From contig NZ_AUBW01000022.1 of NCBI RefSeq assembly GCF_000429445.1, forward strand, positions 1 to 64,000: a DNA stretch of 64,000 nucleotides, written 5' to 3'. Positions within the stretch are counted from its first letter, which is position 1. Each line of letters begins with the position of its first letter. This document shows, piece by piece, positions 7,436 to 14,996 of the stretch. The DNA comes from Algoriphagus terrigena DSM 22685. GTDB taxonomy: Bacteria > Bacteroidota > Bacteroidia > Cytophagales > Cyclobacteriaceae. The notes under the pieces were generated by a model that searched no databases, had not been told where the DNA came from, and saw nothing but the letters and a program-made list of their open reading frames with translations. The position numbers and the translations under genes were made by a program.

Positions 7436-7546
7436 TCAATCCTTGCTTTTGCTGTTCTTTTTATCAGCCTTTGCGGCCCTCTTTTCTTTCAGAGACAAGG
7501 CAGGTTTCTTCTTGTCATTTTTTTTGGTTTCAGGTTGCTTTGCCAT
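7436..7546 (-). CDS. Small lysine-rich basic protein
   Basis: A 36-codon frame starts with ATG at 7546 and stops with TGA at 7438-7436. The product begins MAKQPETKKNDKKKPALSLK and continues with EKRAAKADKKNSKSKD, so more than a third of the residues are lysine or arginine. Very similar short MAK-type basic proteins with an LSLKEKRAAK core occur in Bacteroidetes; their role is unknown to me, though nucleic-acid or ribosome binding would fit the charge. A strong terminator at 7385-7413 follows directly, which supports a real independent transcription unit. Confidence 0.6.
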   Translation of the reverse strand: MAKQPETKKNDKKKPALSLKEKRAAKADKKNSKSKD

Positions 7547-7630
7547 TGGGATGAATGTTTATCAGTTGATTTGAACTATGAGTAAGATACTCATTTGGTC
7601 TTTGGAATGTTCTGCTTGGAGCCAAATTTT

Positions 7631-8431
7631 TTAGGGCAGTATCCGTGCTTTCAAGATTCGTACGTCACCCAGCGGCCTGTCCCGCGAGTCGGTGTCGACC
7701 GCGGCAATGGCATCGACGACTTCCAATCCGGAGATCACCTCTCCAAAAACCGTATAGTTCTGATCCAAATGTGGTGTGCCACCGAGGGTTTGATAGACTT
7801 GGCGATGGGCTTCCGGAATCTGATACTTGTCAAAATTCCAATAACTGTCCAAGATCGAATTCAGGCGGGTGTCCAGTTCTTTGGATAGCACCGTATCCTT
7901 TTGCGTTCTGGCGGCTTCCAGAGAGTCAATGAGCGGTTTGTTGGCGGGATCATTCGTCCCATAGTGTCGGGCGAGCATCTTATTGATTCTCCCTTCGTTG
8001 TGTGTCAAGAGGCTGTCATTCTGGATTTTTCCCTGCACGATGTAGAACTGCGTGCTGCTGGATGCACGGGCTGGATTACCGGTGCGGGCAGCTCCCAAGG
8101 CTCCTTTTTTGTGATAAAGATCGGGAACAATCTCCGCCGGAATGGTATAGGGCAGATCAGAATCCCCCAATCGAGCCACGGAATCAGCGTGCTTGCTTTT
8201 CGTGTCGCCCCCCTGTATCATGAAGCTTTGGATCACCCGATGGAAAAGCAAACTGTCGTAGGTCCCGCTCTCAACGAGTTTGATAAAATTGTCCCGGTGA
8301 AGGGGAGTTTCATCCGATAGTTGAAGGACAATGGTCCCGTAGTTGGTCACCATCTCCACTTTGACGGGCGGATCGCTTGGGAAGCCAAAGAGCAGAAACG
8401 TGGAAAAAAGGACGGTAAAGCTGTACATCAT
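7631..8431 (-). CDS. Peptidylprolyl isomerase, cyclophilin type, exported
   Basis: A 266-residue cyclophilin. After an N-terminal hydrophobic signal (residues 1-19) the catalytic fold shows LLFHRVIQSFMIQGGD, with the active-site arginine and the phenylalanine-methionine-glutamine core, then KGALGAARTGNPARASSSTQ with FYI, and the C-terminal NYTVFGEVISGLEVVDAI. An insertion of about 80 residues, predicted helical (about 135-210, rich in D, N, K and E), separates the two halves of the fold, as in several Bacteroidetes cyclophilins. It should catalyse cis-trans isomerisation of proline peptide bonds in the periplasm. The signal peptide could be of lipoprotein type or SPI; no convincing lipobox cysteine is present. 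Confidence 0.92.
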   Translation of the reverse strand: MMYSFTVLFSTFLLFGFPSDPPVKVEMVTNYGTIVLQLSDETPLHRDNFIKLVESGTYDSLLFHRVIQSFMIQGGDTKSKHADSVARLGDSDLPYTIPAEIVPDLYHKKGALGAARTGNPARASSSTQFYIVQGKIQNDSLLTHNEGRINKMLARHYGTNDPANKPLIDSLEAARTQKDTVLSKELDTRLNSILDSYWNFDKYQIPEAHRQVYQTLGGTPHLDQNYTVFGEVISGLEVVDAIAAVDTDSRDRPLGDVRILKARILP

Positions 8432-8511
8432 AGGAGGTCAATATTGGATCTCAAGTAAGATTGAAAATGAATATCCGTTTTTTGCACCAGTATCTAAAAT
8501 TTACGAATTGG

Positions 8512-8631
8512 TCTCGACAAGCTCGACCACCGAAACATTGTTTTGGATGGAGCGGAGGATGAAAAGCGGCGCAGCCGCTTTTCATCCTCCGCCTACAAGA
8601 CCAATAGCTCCCGGACACCGAGCTTGTCGAG
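8512..8631. repeat. Nested inverted-repeat element
   Basis: An inner perfect 19-base inverted repeat (8552-8570 and 8574-8592, arms starting GCGGAGGATGAAAAG) has a three-base loop. An outer 13-base pair of arms, CTCGACAAGCTCG (8513-8525) and its complement (8619-8631), encloses it. The outer arm resembles the dispersed TCGACAAGCTCG-type intergenic repeats of many bacteria. As DNA or RNA it could form a long cruciform or hairpin. It has no coding content and fills the gap between the cyclophilin and cytochrome genes. Confidence 0.8.
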
Positions 8632-8707
8632 GTTGTAGTCAAAACACTTGTACCTAACTCGGTTGATGAGCTCGTCGAGTGGTTTGGCAAAGCTCACGGC
8701 CCGCCAC

Positions 8708-9127
8708 TCAGCTTGACTTTCCCTCCAGCGAAAGCACGTACATCACCATTGCTTTGGCATCGTCGATCGACACTCTGGGATGCGCACTCATCACGGGATA
8801 TCCCCACACTCCAAATCCGCCGCTAATGACTTTTCGAGCAAGCATGTCGATGTAGGCTTCCTGCATTGGGTAGCGTCGGGCGATGTCAGAAAAGGATGGC
8901 CCCTTGGCTTTGTCTTCTTCCTTATGGCATTGGTAGCAGTCGGAATACGCCACCAGCACTTGGCCTTTTTTGACCAGGGCGGAATCTATCTTTTCGTCTT
9001 CGCCCGGCACCACGTTAAACTCCTTGACGCTATTTCTCCCGGGAGATTGCTGAACCTCTTCCTTCGAATCGCAGGACTCCAGGAGGAAGCAAAAGGAAAG
9101 AAGCGCCAGGATCCATCTGGGTTTCAT
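8708..9127 (-). CDS. Monoheme c-type cytochrome lipoprotein
   Basis: A 139-residue protein. The N-terminus is a lipoprotein signal peptide ending LLESC (Cys about residue 19). One heme attachment site, CYQCH, lies near residue 64-68, and a downstream methionine in YPVMSAHPRVS is the probable sixth ligand. The C-terminal helix DDAKAMVMYVLSLEG is the usual end of a class I cytochrome c. It likely shuttles electrons at the periplasmic side of a membrane. Its neighbour is a large heme-binding lipoprotein in the same orientation, with a hairpin between the two genes, so they may or may not be co-transcribed. Confidence 0.88.
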   Translation of the reverse strand: MKPRWILALLSFCFLLESCDSKEEVQQSPGRNSVKEFNVVPGEDEKIDSALVKKGQVLVAYSDCYQCHKEEDKAKGPSFSDIARRYPMQEAYIDMLARKVISGGFGVWGYPVMSAHPRVSIDDAKAMVMYVLSLEGKSS

Positions 9128-9223
9128 AGGGCAAAATTGGTCAACGAGTCCGGTGAGGAGCGAAATTTAAAGAAGAAATCCAGCCCGTCCGAATTCCAGC
9201 AGTCGGGTGAGGTTAAAAATCAA

Positions 9224-9254
9224 GAAGCCGGAAGAGGTTCTCTTTTCCGGCTTC
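9224..9254 (-). terminator. Probable intrinsic terminator after the PVC-type heme protein gene
   Basis: Ten-base arms GAAGCCGGAA and TTCCGGCTTC surround an 11-base loop. In the minus-strand direction the stem is followed by TTGATTTTTAACC. It lies 22 bases beyond the stop codon of the gene ending at 9276. Confidence 0.6.
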
Positions 9255-9275
9255 TGAGTGGGAATATTAAAGAAA

Positions 9276-11936
9276 TTACTTCTGCTGTGACAGGAAGTTC
9301 ACCAGCGAAGCAAGCTCCTCATAGGAAAGTGAGTTGGCCAGTCCAGCGGGCATCATCGAGTTTTCAAGCTCTTTTCTTTCCTTGATATTTTTCTTTTCCA
9401 GCTTGGTCGCAGTACCCGTGATGTCCCGGATGGTCAGTTCCTGAGCAGACTCAGCCGTGACAAAGCCCATGTAGAACTTGCCATCGTTGGTTGTGATCTG
9501 AACGGAAGCAAATCCCTGAGAGATTGACGCATTAGGTTTCAGGATTGATTCAACGATTTGGTCTCTGTTCATGATCGAGCCAATCTGACCCATAAACGGT
9601 CCTTTCATTACCTGGCCTGCCTCGATGGCATGGCAGGCGATGCAACCCTGGCTGGTAAACAAGGTCTTGCCCATGGCTGGATCACCTTTGAGCGCGCCTA
9701 CTGCCAAGATTACGTCTTCGATCGAAGCCGCCCCAACCTGGCCTTTTTTATTTTTGATGGATTCAAGATCAATCGTGGCTTCCTCCACAGCCGGCGGTGC
9801 TGACTCGGTGCCCATCTCGACGATTCCCAATCGGTGTCTGTCATTGAGTGCTGCGAAATACAGCTTTTGAGAATTGTCAGCCTTGCTTACTTCCGACACA
9901 AGGAAGGTCTTGATTTTTTCGGATTCAGACCAATTCTCTGCTTTGTAGTAAGGGCCATGTGTATCCGGACGGGTTCCCCACCACCAGCTGCCGTCGTAGG
10001 GAGCTTCCTTCTGATAAAGCCTGGAAAGTGTCGTGAGGATCTCTGATTTTTTATCCGCATTGTCAGTCTCTGCGAAAGCAGCGATTAACCCATCCACAGC
10101 CTTCGGGTCGTGCATGCTTCGAAGCGCCCAAAGCGCCAATTTGTAATTGTCAGAGTCAATGGCCTCAACCGTCGCATCCACAGCATTCAGATCCAATAAG
10201 GCTTTCACAGCCAAGTGGGGAAGGACGATGGCGGAATTTGGAGTCGCGTGAGGACCTTCGGTGTCTTTGGCAGGAATCTTAGCGGAGGCAGGAACTGCCA
10301 CGTCCAAGAGCACATCTACCCCTTTTGGATCTCCCAATCTGCCCAGTCCGACGATTGCCGCAGCCTGAACCCGTGGATTGGCATCTTCAGCAGCAGCGAT
10401 CAATAGATCCACCGGAACACCTGTGATACAGCTTTTCTGGTCAGTCATCGCCCGAAGTGCAAACTCACGGATCTTGTCTTCTTCTGCCAGTTTCAACAAT
10501 TCCTGAACGCCGGAACCACAGGCTGCCTGGGCATAGGTGAAAATCCCGGCTACTCTCGCATCCAGTGGGAGGGAAGTGTCCTGAGCGATCAGCAATGCTG
10601 CTGCGGCCGCTTCATCTTTGGATCGGGTCAGCATTTCCTGCTGGGCATCCAGTCGGGTGACAGAATTTCTCGCTTTGAGCAGTTCGGCCAATTCTGATAC
10701 AGATGCCGCTTTCAGGTCAGGATATGCTTCGTATTGGTAACCGACAGGAACCACCCGGACTACGTAGCCTTTGTCCGGATTGCCACGGAAGCCGGCACCG
10801 TCCCAAGCAGCAAGATACATCTGGCCTGAGCCATCCAAGTCCACGTCGGTGATCTGCGAAAGCTTGATGAAGTTCTCATCCTGCTGCGTAAAGCTCGGTC
10901 CGTCCAACGATACACGGTGGATATAAAGTTGACTTTTGCCCCAGTCGGCCATCATCGGCACGCGGTTGTACTTGGCAGGCCAGCGCTCGTCATCCATAAA
11001 GTACGCGCCGGTACCAGATCCTCCGCCTACGTCCACGAGAGCTGGCAGGATTTCGTCAGTGAAATTTTTGAAAAGGCTTGGGTATCCATATTCTCCGGAT
11101 TGGATGTGATGGATAAAACGGATGTTCCAGCCGCCCCCGTCATTGGTATTGCCTCTGGTATAGACGTTCATGAATGGGTCAATCGCCACGTCATAGATGT
11201 TTCTCGTGCCGTGCGTATAGGTTTCCATCCCGGTGCCATCAGGTCTTACCCGTACGACTCCACCGCCAAGCATCGTCAGCTTGGTTCCGTCGCGATCCTC
11301 TGCGTCGACAAAGCCAAAGTCACCCACGGCGATGTAGATCCAGCCATCAATGCCCATGCGGATGCCATTGGTAGAGTGATCTGTACCACGGCTTTGAAGT
11401 TGATTTTTGGTGCTGATCCCAGTGATCAGAGGCTTGGATGCGCCGTCGGCTATTCCGTCTTTGTTTTTGTCCTCAAAGACCACCAAGTCCATTCCTGTAG
11501 CGAGGCTGTCTGCCCCAAAGACGGTATGCAGGACAAATACCTGGTCTCCCATGGCGATGATACCTCTGGGATTATCGACTTTGGTGAATTCGGTATGGGA
11601 ATCCATCACGCCGTCATGATCGCTGTCCACGAGCTTGACTATACTTCCTCTGCCCGGCAATTTGCCCAAGGAACCCATCATATCGACTCCGACGAATACT
11701 TCTCCGGTAGCTGCTACGGCGAGACAAGAAGGGCTGGGAACCAGGTCCGGGCCGGCAAAATTGGTAATGAGCAATTCGGTGCTGTCTGCTCCGATGCTGT
11801 CAGAAACGATCCCCTCGGAAGAGAAATAGGCCGTGAGTTCTGCGAGATCAGCGGTTTGGGATGGCTTGTACTTGCTGCAGCTGACTAAAAGTGGTAGGGC
11901 AAGCAAGCCTAGCAGGGTCTTTGAAATTTTTGACAT
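9276..11936 (-). CDS. PVC-type heme-binding lipoprotein: beta-propeller, HEAT repeats, cytochrome c
   Basis: An 886-residue protein with a lipoprotein signal (LPLLVSC, Cys near 20). Residues about 55-400 form a sorbosone-dehydrogenase-like propeller (NPRGIIAMGDQVFVLH, STNGIRMGIDGWIYIAVGDF, GTRNIYDVAIDPF). Residues about 420-640 are HEAT-like helical repeats (NPRVQAAAIVGLGRLGDPKG). Residues about 760-886 are a cytochrome c domain with CIACH, ending in a helix. The order matches the PVC-type heme-binding CxxCH proteins or 'membrane-bound dehydrogenases' of Planctomycetes and Bacteroidetes. It is probably a periplasmic oxidoreductase, perhaps acting on a sugar or polyol; the substrate is not known. 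Other family members are often longer. Confidence 0.85.
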   Translation of the reverse strand: MSKISKTLLGLLALPLLVSCSKYKPSQTADLAELTAYFSSEGIVSDSIGADSTELLITNFAGPDLVPSPSCLAVAATGEVFVGVDMMGSLGKLPGRGSIVKLVDSDHDGVMDSHTEFTKVDNPRGIIAMGDQVFVLHTVFGADSLATGMDLVVFEDKNKDGIADGASKPLITGISTKNQLQSRGTDHSTNGIRMGIDGWIYIAVGDFGFVDAEDRDGTKLTMLGGGVVRVRPDGTGMETYTHGTRNIYDVAIDPFMNVYTRGNTNDGGGWNIRFIHHIQSGEYGYPSLFKNFTDEILPALVDVGGGSGTGAYFMDDERWPAKYNRVPMMADWGKSQLYIHRVSLDGPSFTQQDENFIKLSQITDVDLDGSGQMYLAAWDGAGFRGNPDKGYVVRVVPVGYQYEAYPDLKAASVSELAELLKARNSVTRLDAQQEMLTRSKDEAAAAALLIAQDTSLPLDARVAGIFTYAQAACGSGVQELLKLAEEDKIREFALRAMTDQKSCITGVPVDLLIAAAEDANPRVQAAAIVGLGRLGDPKGVDVLLDVAVPASAKIPAKDTEGPHATPNSAIVLPHLAVKALLDLNAVDATVEAIDSDNYKLALWALRSMHDPKAVDGLIAAFAETDNADKKSEILTTLSRLYQKEAPYDGSWWWGTRPDTHGPYYKAENWSESEKIKTFLVSEVSKADNSQKLYFAALNDRHRLGIVEMGTESAPPAVEEATIDLESIKNKKGQVGAASIEDVILAVGALKGDPAMGKTLFTSQGCIACHAIEAGQVMKGPFMGQIGSIMNRDQIVESILKPNASISQGFASVQITTNDGKFYMGFVTAESAQELTIRDITGTATKLEKKNIKERKELENSMMPAGLANSLSYEELASLVNFLSQQK

Positions 11937-12093
11937 GTCAAAAATGAAATTAGGGTTTAATCAGAATGGATTCTTAGCGAATCGGCCACGAATATATCGT
12001 TTTAGGATGGTGGGACTTTCCTGTTTTATGACAAAGGATGACATTAATGCGCTTTTTTTACAAACGGCATGTTTCTCCAGGCTCCCGTCAAAC

Positions 12094-12456
12094 CTATCCA
12101 ATCAAGTGCGGGACATAGATCAATAGTGCGATCAGGATTGCGGTCAAGACAGCGAAAGCGACAGCACCGGAAGCGATGTCTTTGATAAAACCGATCTTTT
12201 CGTGATAGTCAGGATGGATGAAGTCGCAGACTTTTTCCACAGCTGTATTTAGGCTTTCGACAGAAAGCACCAGCCCAATGGCGAACACCTGGAGTGCCCA
12301 ATCCACCCGATCAATCTTCAAATAGAAGCCCAGCCCGGTAAAAATCAACCCGATGATGCATTGGCTGATGATGGAGTGCTCGGTTCTGATTAAGAGAAAA
12401 AATCCCTTGACCGCATAGCTGATGCCTTTGATCCGACCGATGATAAATCCTGACAT
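12094..12456 (-). CDS. Diacylglycerol kinase family protein (DgkA / undecaprenol kinase type)
   Basis: A 120-residue integral membrane kinase with three hydrophobic helices (about 30-50, 52-72 and 95-118). The family signature lies around residues 60-85, with the catalytic and metal-binding stretch ESLNTAVEKVCDFIHPDYHE. The N-terminal RIKGISYAVKGFFLLIRTEH contains the amphipathic surface helix typical of DgkA. It phosphorylates diacylglycerol or undecaprenol at the inner membrane; in most non-proteobacterial members undecaprenol is the substrate. It is a single gene between the heme protein and the peptidase. Confidence 0.9.
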   Translation of the reverse strand: MSGFIIGRIKGISYAVKGFFLLIRTEHSIISQCIIGLIFTGLGFYLKIDRVDWALQVFAIGLVLSVESLNTAVEKVCDFIHPDYHEKIGFIKDIASGAVAFAVLTAILIALLIYVPHLIG

Positions 12457-12561
12457 GACGTGTGATTTTTGAACCGAAAATAGGGAAAAACTGGATCAGG
12501 TGGGTAGTTTGAGCCGGTTGGACTCGTTGCTTTTTCCAGTAGAAGAAGGGAATGGCAAAAA

Positions 12562-12592
12562 AAAAGGGTGGAATTATTCGTCCCACCCTTTT
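12562..12592 (-). terminator. Intrinsic terminator after the M28 peptidase gene
   Basis: The arms AAAAGGGTGG and CCACCCTTTT, separated by an 11-base loop, form a strong hairpin with a T-run on both strands. It lies 15 bases past the stop codon of the peptidase. Confidence 0.8.
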
Positions 12593-12607
12593 CTATCAAT
12601 CTTCAGA

Positions 12608-14719
12608 TCAAGCGTTTTTCTTTGAAAGAAGGAGCTTGGTCAGTGCGTCGATCTTCTTGCTCAGATCCATGATCGCCTTGGCATATCTCGTGTCCCACTC
12701 TTCCAGTCTTGCGGTGCTGCGGATGGCCACTTCATACTGGATGCCGGGAAGAATCCAGGACGCGTAGCCGGAGAAGGGATCGTTGCAGACGTAGAGGGAC
12801 TGGTACCATTGTCCGTAGTACATGCCTTTGGGGTCGATCCAGCTTTTTTCCAAGCCGATGAGTCCGGCATTTATCTTTTTCAAATGTTCAGTTTCCAGGA
12901 CTTCCTCCGACAACGCTTTATACAGCGAGTGCTTATAGGCCTCCGAACTGGCCTCCAAGGCCTTCAGCGCTGCCTCCACCTGATCAAATCCCGAGAAACT
13001 GGGCTCGAGTTCCTTGACATTTTTCACAGCCTGCTCAAAATGCCCCTTCAAATCCTGAGAATACCTCGGCACATCGTAGGGGATCACTGCGGCATTGGCC
13101 TGCCGGATTGCAACCAAGCCGAAAACCTGTGCAACGGCTCCTCCCATCTTGAAGCTAGGATCGGAAAACTTGGAGTAGTAATGGAAATTATCAGAGTTGG
13201 AGTGGTAGGCCGTAGGGCCGCCGGAGCCCCCGCTCAGAGACGGAATGCCCGCATGCATGTAGAAGGCAATGTGGTCGGAGCCGCCACCCAAGTTGCCGAT
13301 TCCCGGCTCGGGATTTTTTCCTGCCCAGATTTCAAAGACTGTCTTGGCCGAATCGGGATAGGTGACTTCCTTGGATGCGTCGATGATAAGTTTTTTCAAA
13401 GTGGGCGCCGCGGAAGCACCGAAGTTGCGGCCGGAGGCACCTCCGTCAAAGTTCATGTAGGACACAGCTTTGGCACCGAGTTCGTCTTTCAGATGCTCCA
13501 CCCATTCCGTCGAGCCAATCACGCCTTGCTCTTCCGCGTCCCAATGTCCGATGAGGATCGACCTGGAAGGTTTCTGGCCGCTTTTGTACAAGTCACCCAG
13601 TGCTTCCGCAAAGGTCAACAACATGGCAGTGCCTGAGTTGGGGTCCGTGGCTCCAAAGCTCCAAGCATCGTAATGTGAGCCAAGGATGATCCATTCATCG
13701 GGATAGTCTTTGCCGACAAAAGTGCCAACGACATTGTTTGCACGGATGAAGTCAGGCTTTTGGTCTACCATCACACGCACTTTCAGTTCAGAACCTCCCG
13801 TGATCCGGTATTTGAAATCGAATCCGCCCTGCCAAGCTTCGGAAACTTCCGAGCCAGTCATGCGGCTGAGGATTTCTTTGGCAGCGCCATAGCCAATCGG
13901 TGTTACCGGGATCGTGTGGAAGGCTACATCGGCCGGGTCGTCCCGCTTGATCTTTTTCTTACCGTCCAGTGGCAACGCCGGTCTGCCAGGTGTCAAAGGA
14001 TCGCCCGTGAAGTCCAGTGTCAACATGGACCCCCGCTGAATGGTCGTTTCATTGAAAAAAGGCCCCTTCGGGTAGACTTCACCTTTGGTAAAACCGGAAT
14101 CCTTTGGATCGGTGTATACGACCAAACCGACCATTCCGTATTGCTCGGCATATTTGGCTTTGTATCCGCGGAAATTGCCTCCATACCGTGCTACGGCTAT
14201 CTTTCCTTTGAGATCAACTCCCATCTCGGCAAGCTTTTCGAAATCTTCTCTCGTGCCGTAGTTCACATAGACCACCTCTGCGGTGACGTCACCGCTGCCG
14301 GAGAAGGCGTTGAAACCGAGGTGAAGTCGCGGATCATCCGAGAACGGATCTTCGTCAATCACTCCTTCTTTCTGCGAAAGAGTCATCTGAACAGGAGAGA
14401 TGATCTGGAGTTCGGACTTGCCGGGATTGTTGGGCAGGTAGACGTCATAAGGCCAGACCTTGACTTCCATGCCCGCGTCCGCCATGATCTTCACCATGTA
14501 GTCCTTCACGAGTTCATTTTCCGGCGTGCCGGCGATGTGCGGGTTCTTGGTCAGCTCGGCTAGGTGGCCTTTGAAGCGGCTGAATTTGTCTGATTTCAGG
14601 AAGTTTACTTCGAAATTCTTTTCATCTGCAAACTGGGAGGGGAGAAAACCGTCCTGCTGGGCCATTGCAGCTGCTGAAAGCAGGGTGGCCGCCGAAAGGG
14701 TGAGTAGCGTGTGTTTCAA
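12608..14719 (-). CDS. M28 family zinc metallopeptidase (glutamate carboxypeptidase II-like), exported
   Basis: The protein has about 704 residues from the TTG at 14719, which gives a clean signal peptide (KHTLLTLSAATLLSAAAMAQ). An ATG further upstream at 14782 would add 21 residues encoded partly by a GGTTGGAA-type repeat, so I prefer the TTG. It contains a protease-associated domain (about 100-270), then the M28 zinc peptidase: GSHYDAWSFGATDPNSGTAM with the first zinc ligands near 346, HWDAEEQGVIGSTEW with the catalytic glutamates, GGGSDHIAFYMHAGIPS, and a final AYHSNSDNFHYY histidine. A TfR-like dimerisation domain ends the protein. It should act as an aminopeptidase or carboxypeptidase in the periplasm. 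Confidence 0.92.
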   Translation of the reverse strand: MKHTLLTLSAATLLSAAAMAQQDGFLPSQFADEKNFEVNFLKSDKFSRFKGHLAELTKNPHIAGTPENELVKDYMVKIMADAGMEVKVWPYDVYLPNNPGKSELQIISPVQMTLSQKEGVIDEDPFSDDPRLHLGFNAFSGSGDVTAEVVYVNYGTREDFEKLAEMGVDLKGKIAVARYGGNFRGYKAKYAEQYGMVGLVVYTDPKDSGFTKGEVYPKGPFFNETTIQRGSMLTLDFTGDPLTPGRPALPLDGKKKIKRDDPADVAFHTIPVTPIGYGAAKEILSRMTGSEVSEAWQGGFDFKYRITGGSELKVRVMVDQKPDFIRANNVVGTFVGKDYPDEWIILGSHYDAWSFGATDPNSGTAMLLTFAEALGDLYKSGQKPSRSILIGHWDAEEQGVIGSTEWVEHLKDELGAKAVSYMNFDGGASGRNFGASAAPTLKKLIIDASKEVTYPDSAKTVFEIWAGKNPEPGIGNLGGGSDHIAFYMHAGIPSLSGGSGGPTAYHSNSDNFHYYSKFSDPSFKMGGAVAQVFGLVAIRQANAAVIPYDVPRYSQDLKGHFEQAVKNVKELEPSFSGFDQVEAALKALEASSEAYKHSLYKALSEEVLETEHLKKINAGLIGLEKSWIDPKGMYYGQWYQSLYVCNDPFSGYASWILPGIQYEVAIRSTARLEEWDTRYAKAIMDLSKKIDALTKLLLSKKNA

Positions 14720-14996
14720 GTGAAGGTGGGTTAAGGTTGGAAGGTTGGAGGTTTCAATAACTAAACAGTGTCTATCGGTCAATTTCGTAGATAAATTTCA
14801 TTTGTCTCGCATTTCTTTACCGACGTCCTATTTTTTCCTCCAATGGACTTCAAGATACCTGAACTCCTGAGAATCGACCAGCTGCCATTTTGCAAGTTTC
14901 CAACCAACAACGAAGCGTGGATTAGTTAGCAGGAGTCAGCCTGACTTCGGTAAATGTCCGGTCAGACCGACTTTGCAATTTTCCCATTTTCCAATC

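Noticed and set aside
8343..8690. Small frames on both strands over the nested inverted repeat
   Set aside because: They are produced by the repeat itself and encode mirrored sequences with no family.
10917..11888. Long plus-strand open frame of 323 codons opposite the PVC-type heme protein gene
   Set aside because: It lies antisense to a well-supported gene with clear propeller motifs, has no recognisable domain, and follows from codon bias of the true gene.
12809..14563. Two long plus-strand frames (275 and 267 codons) opposite the M28 peptidase
   Set aside because: They are antisense shadows of a gene with complete zinc-peptidase motifs; neither shows any family.
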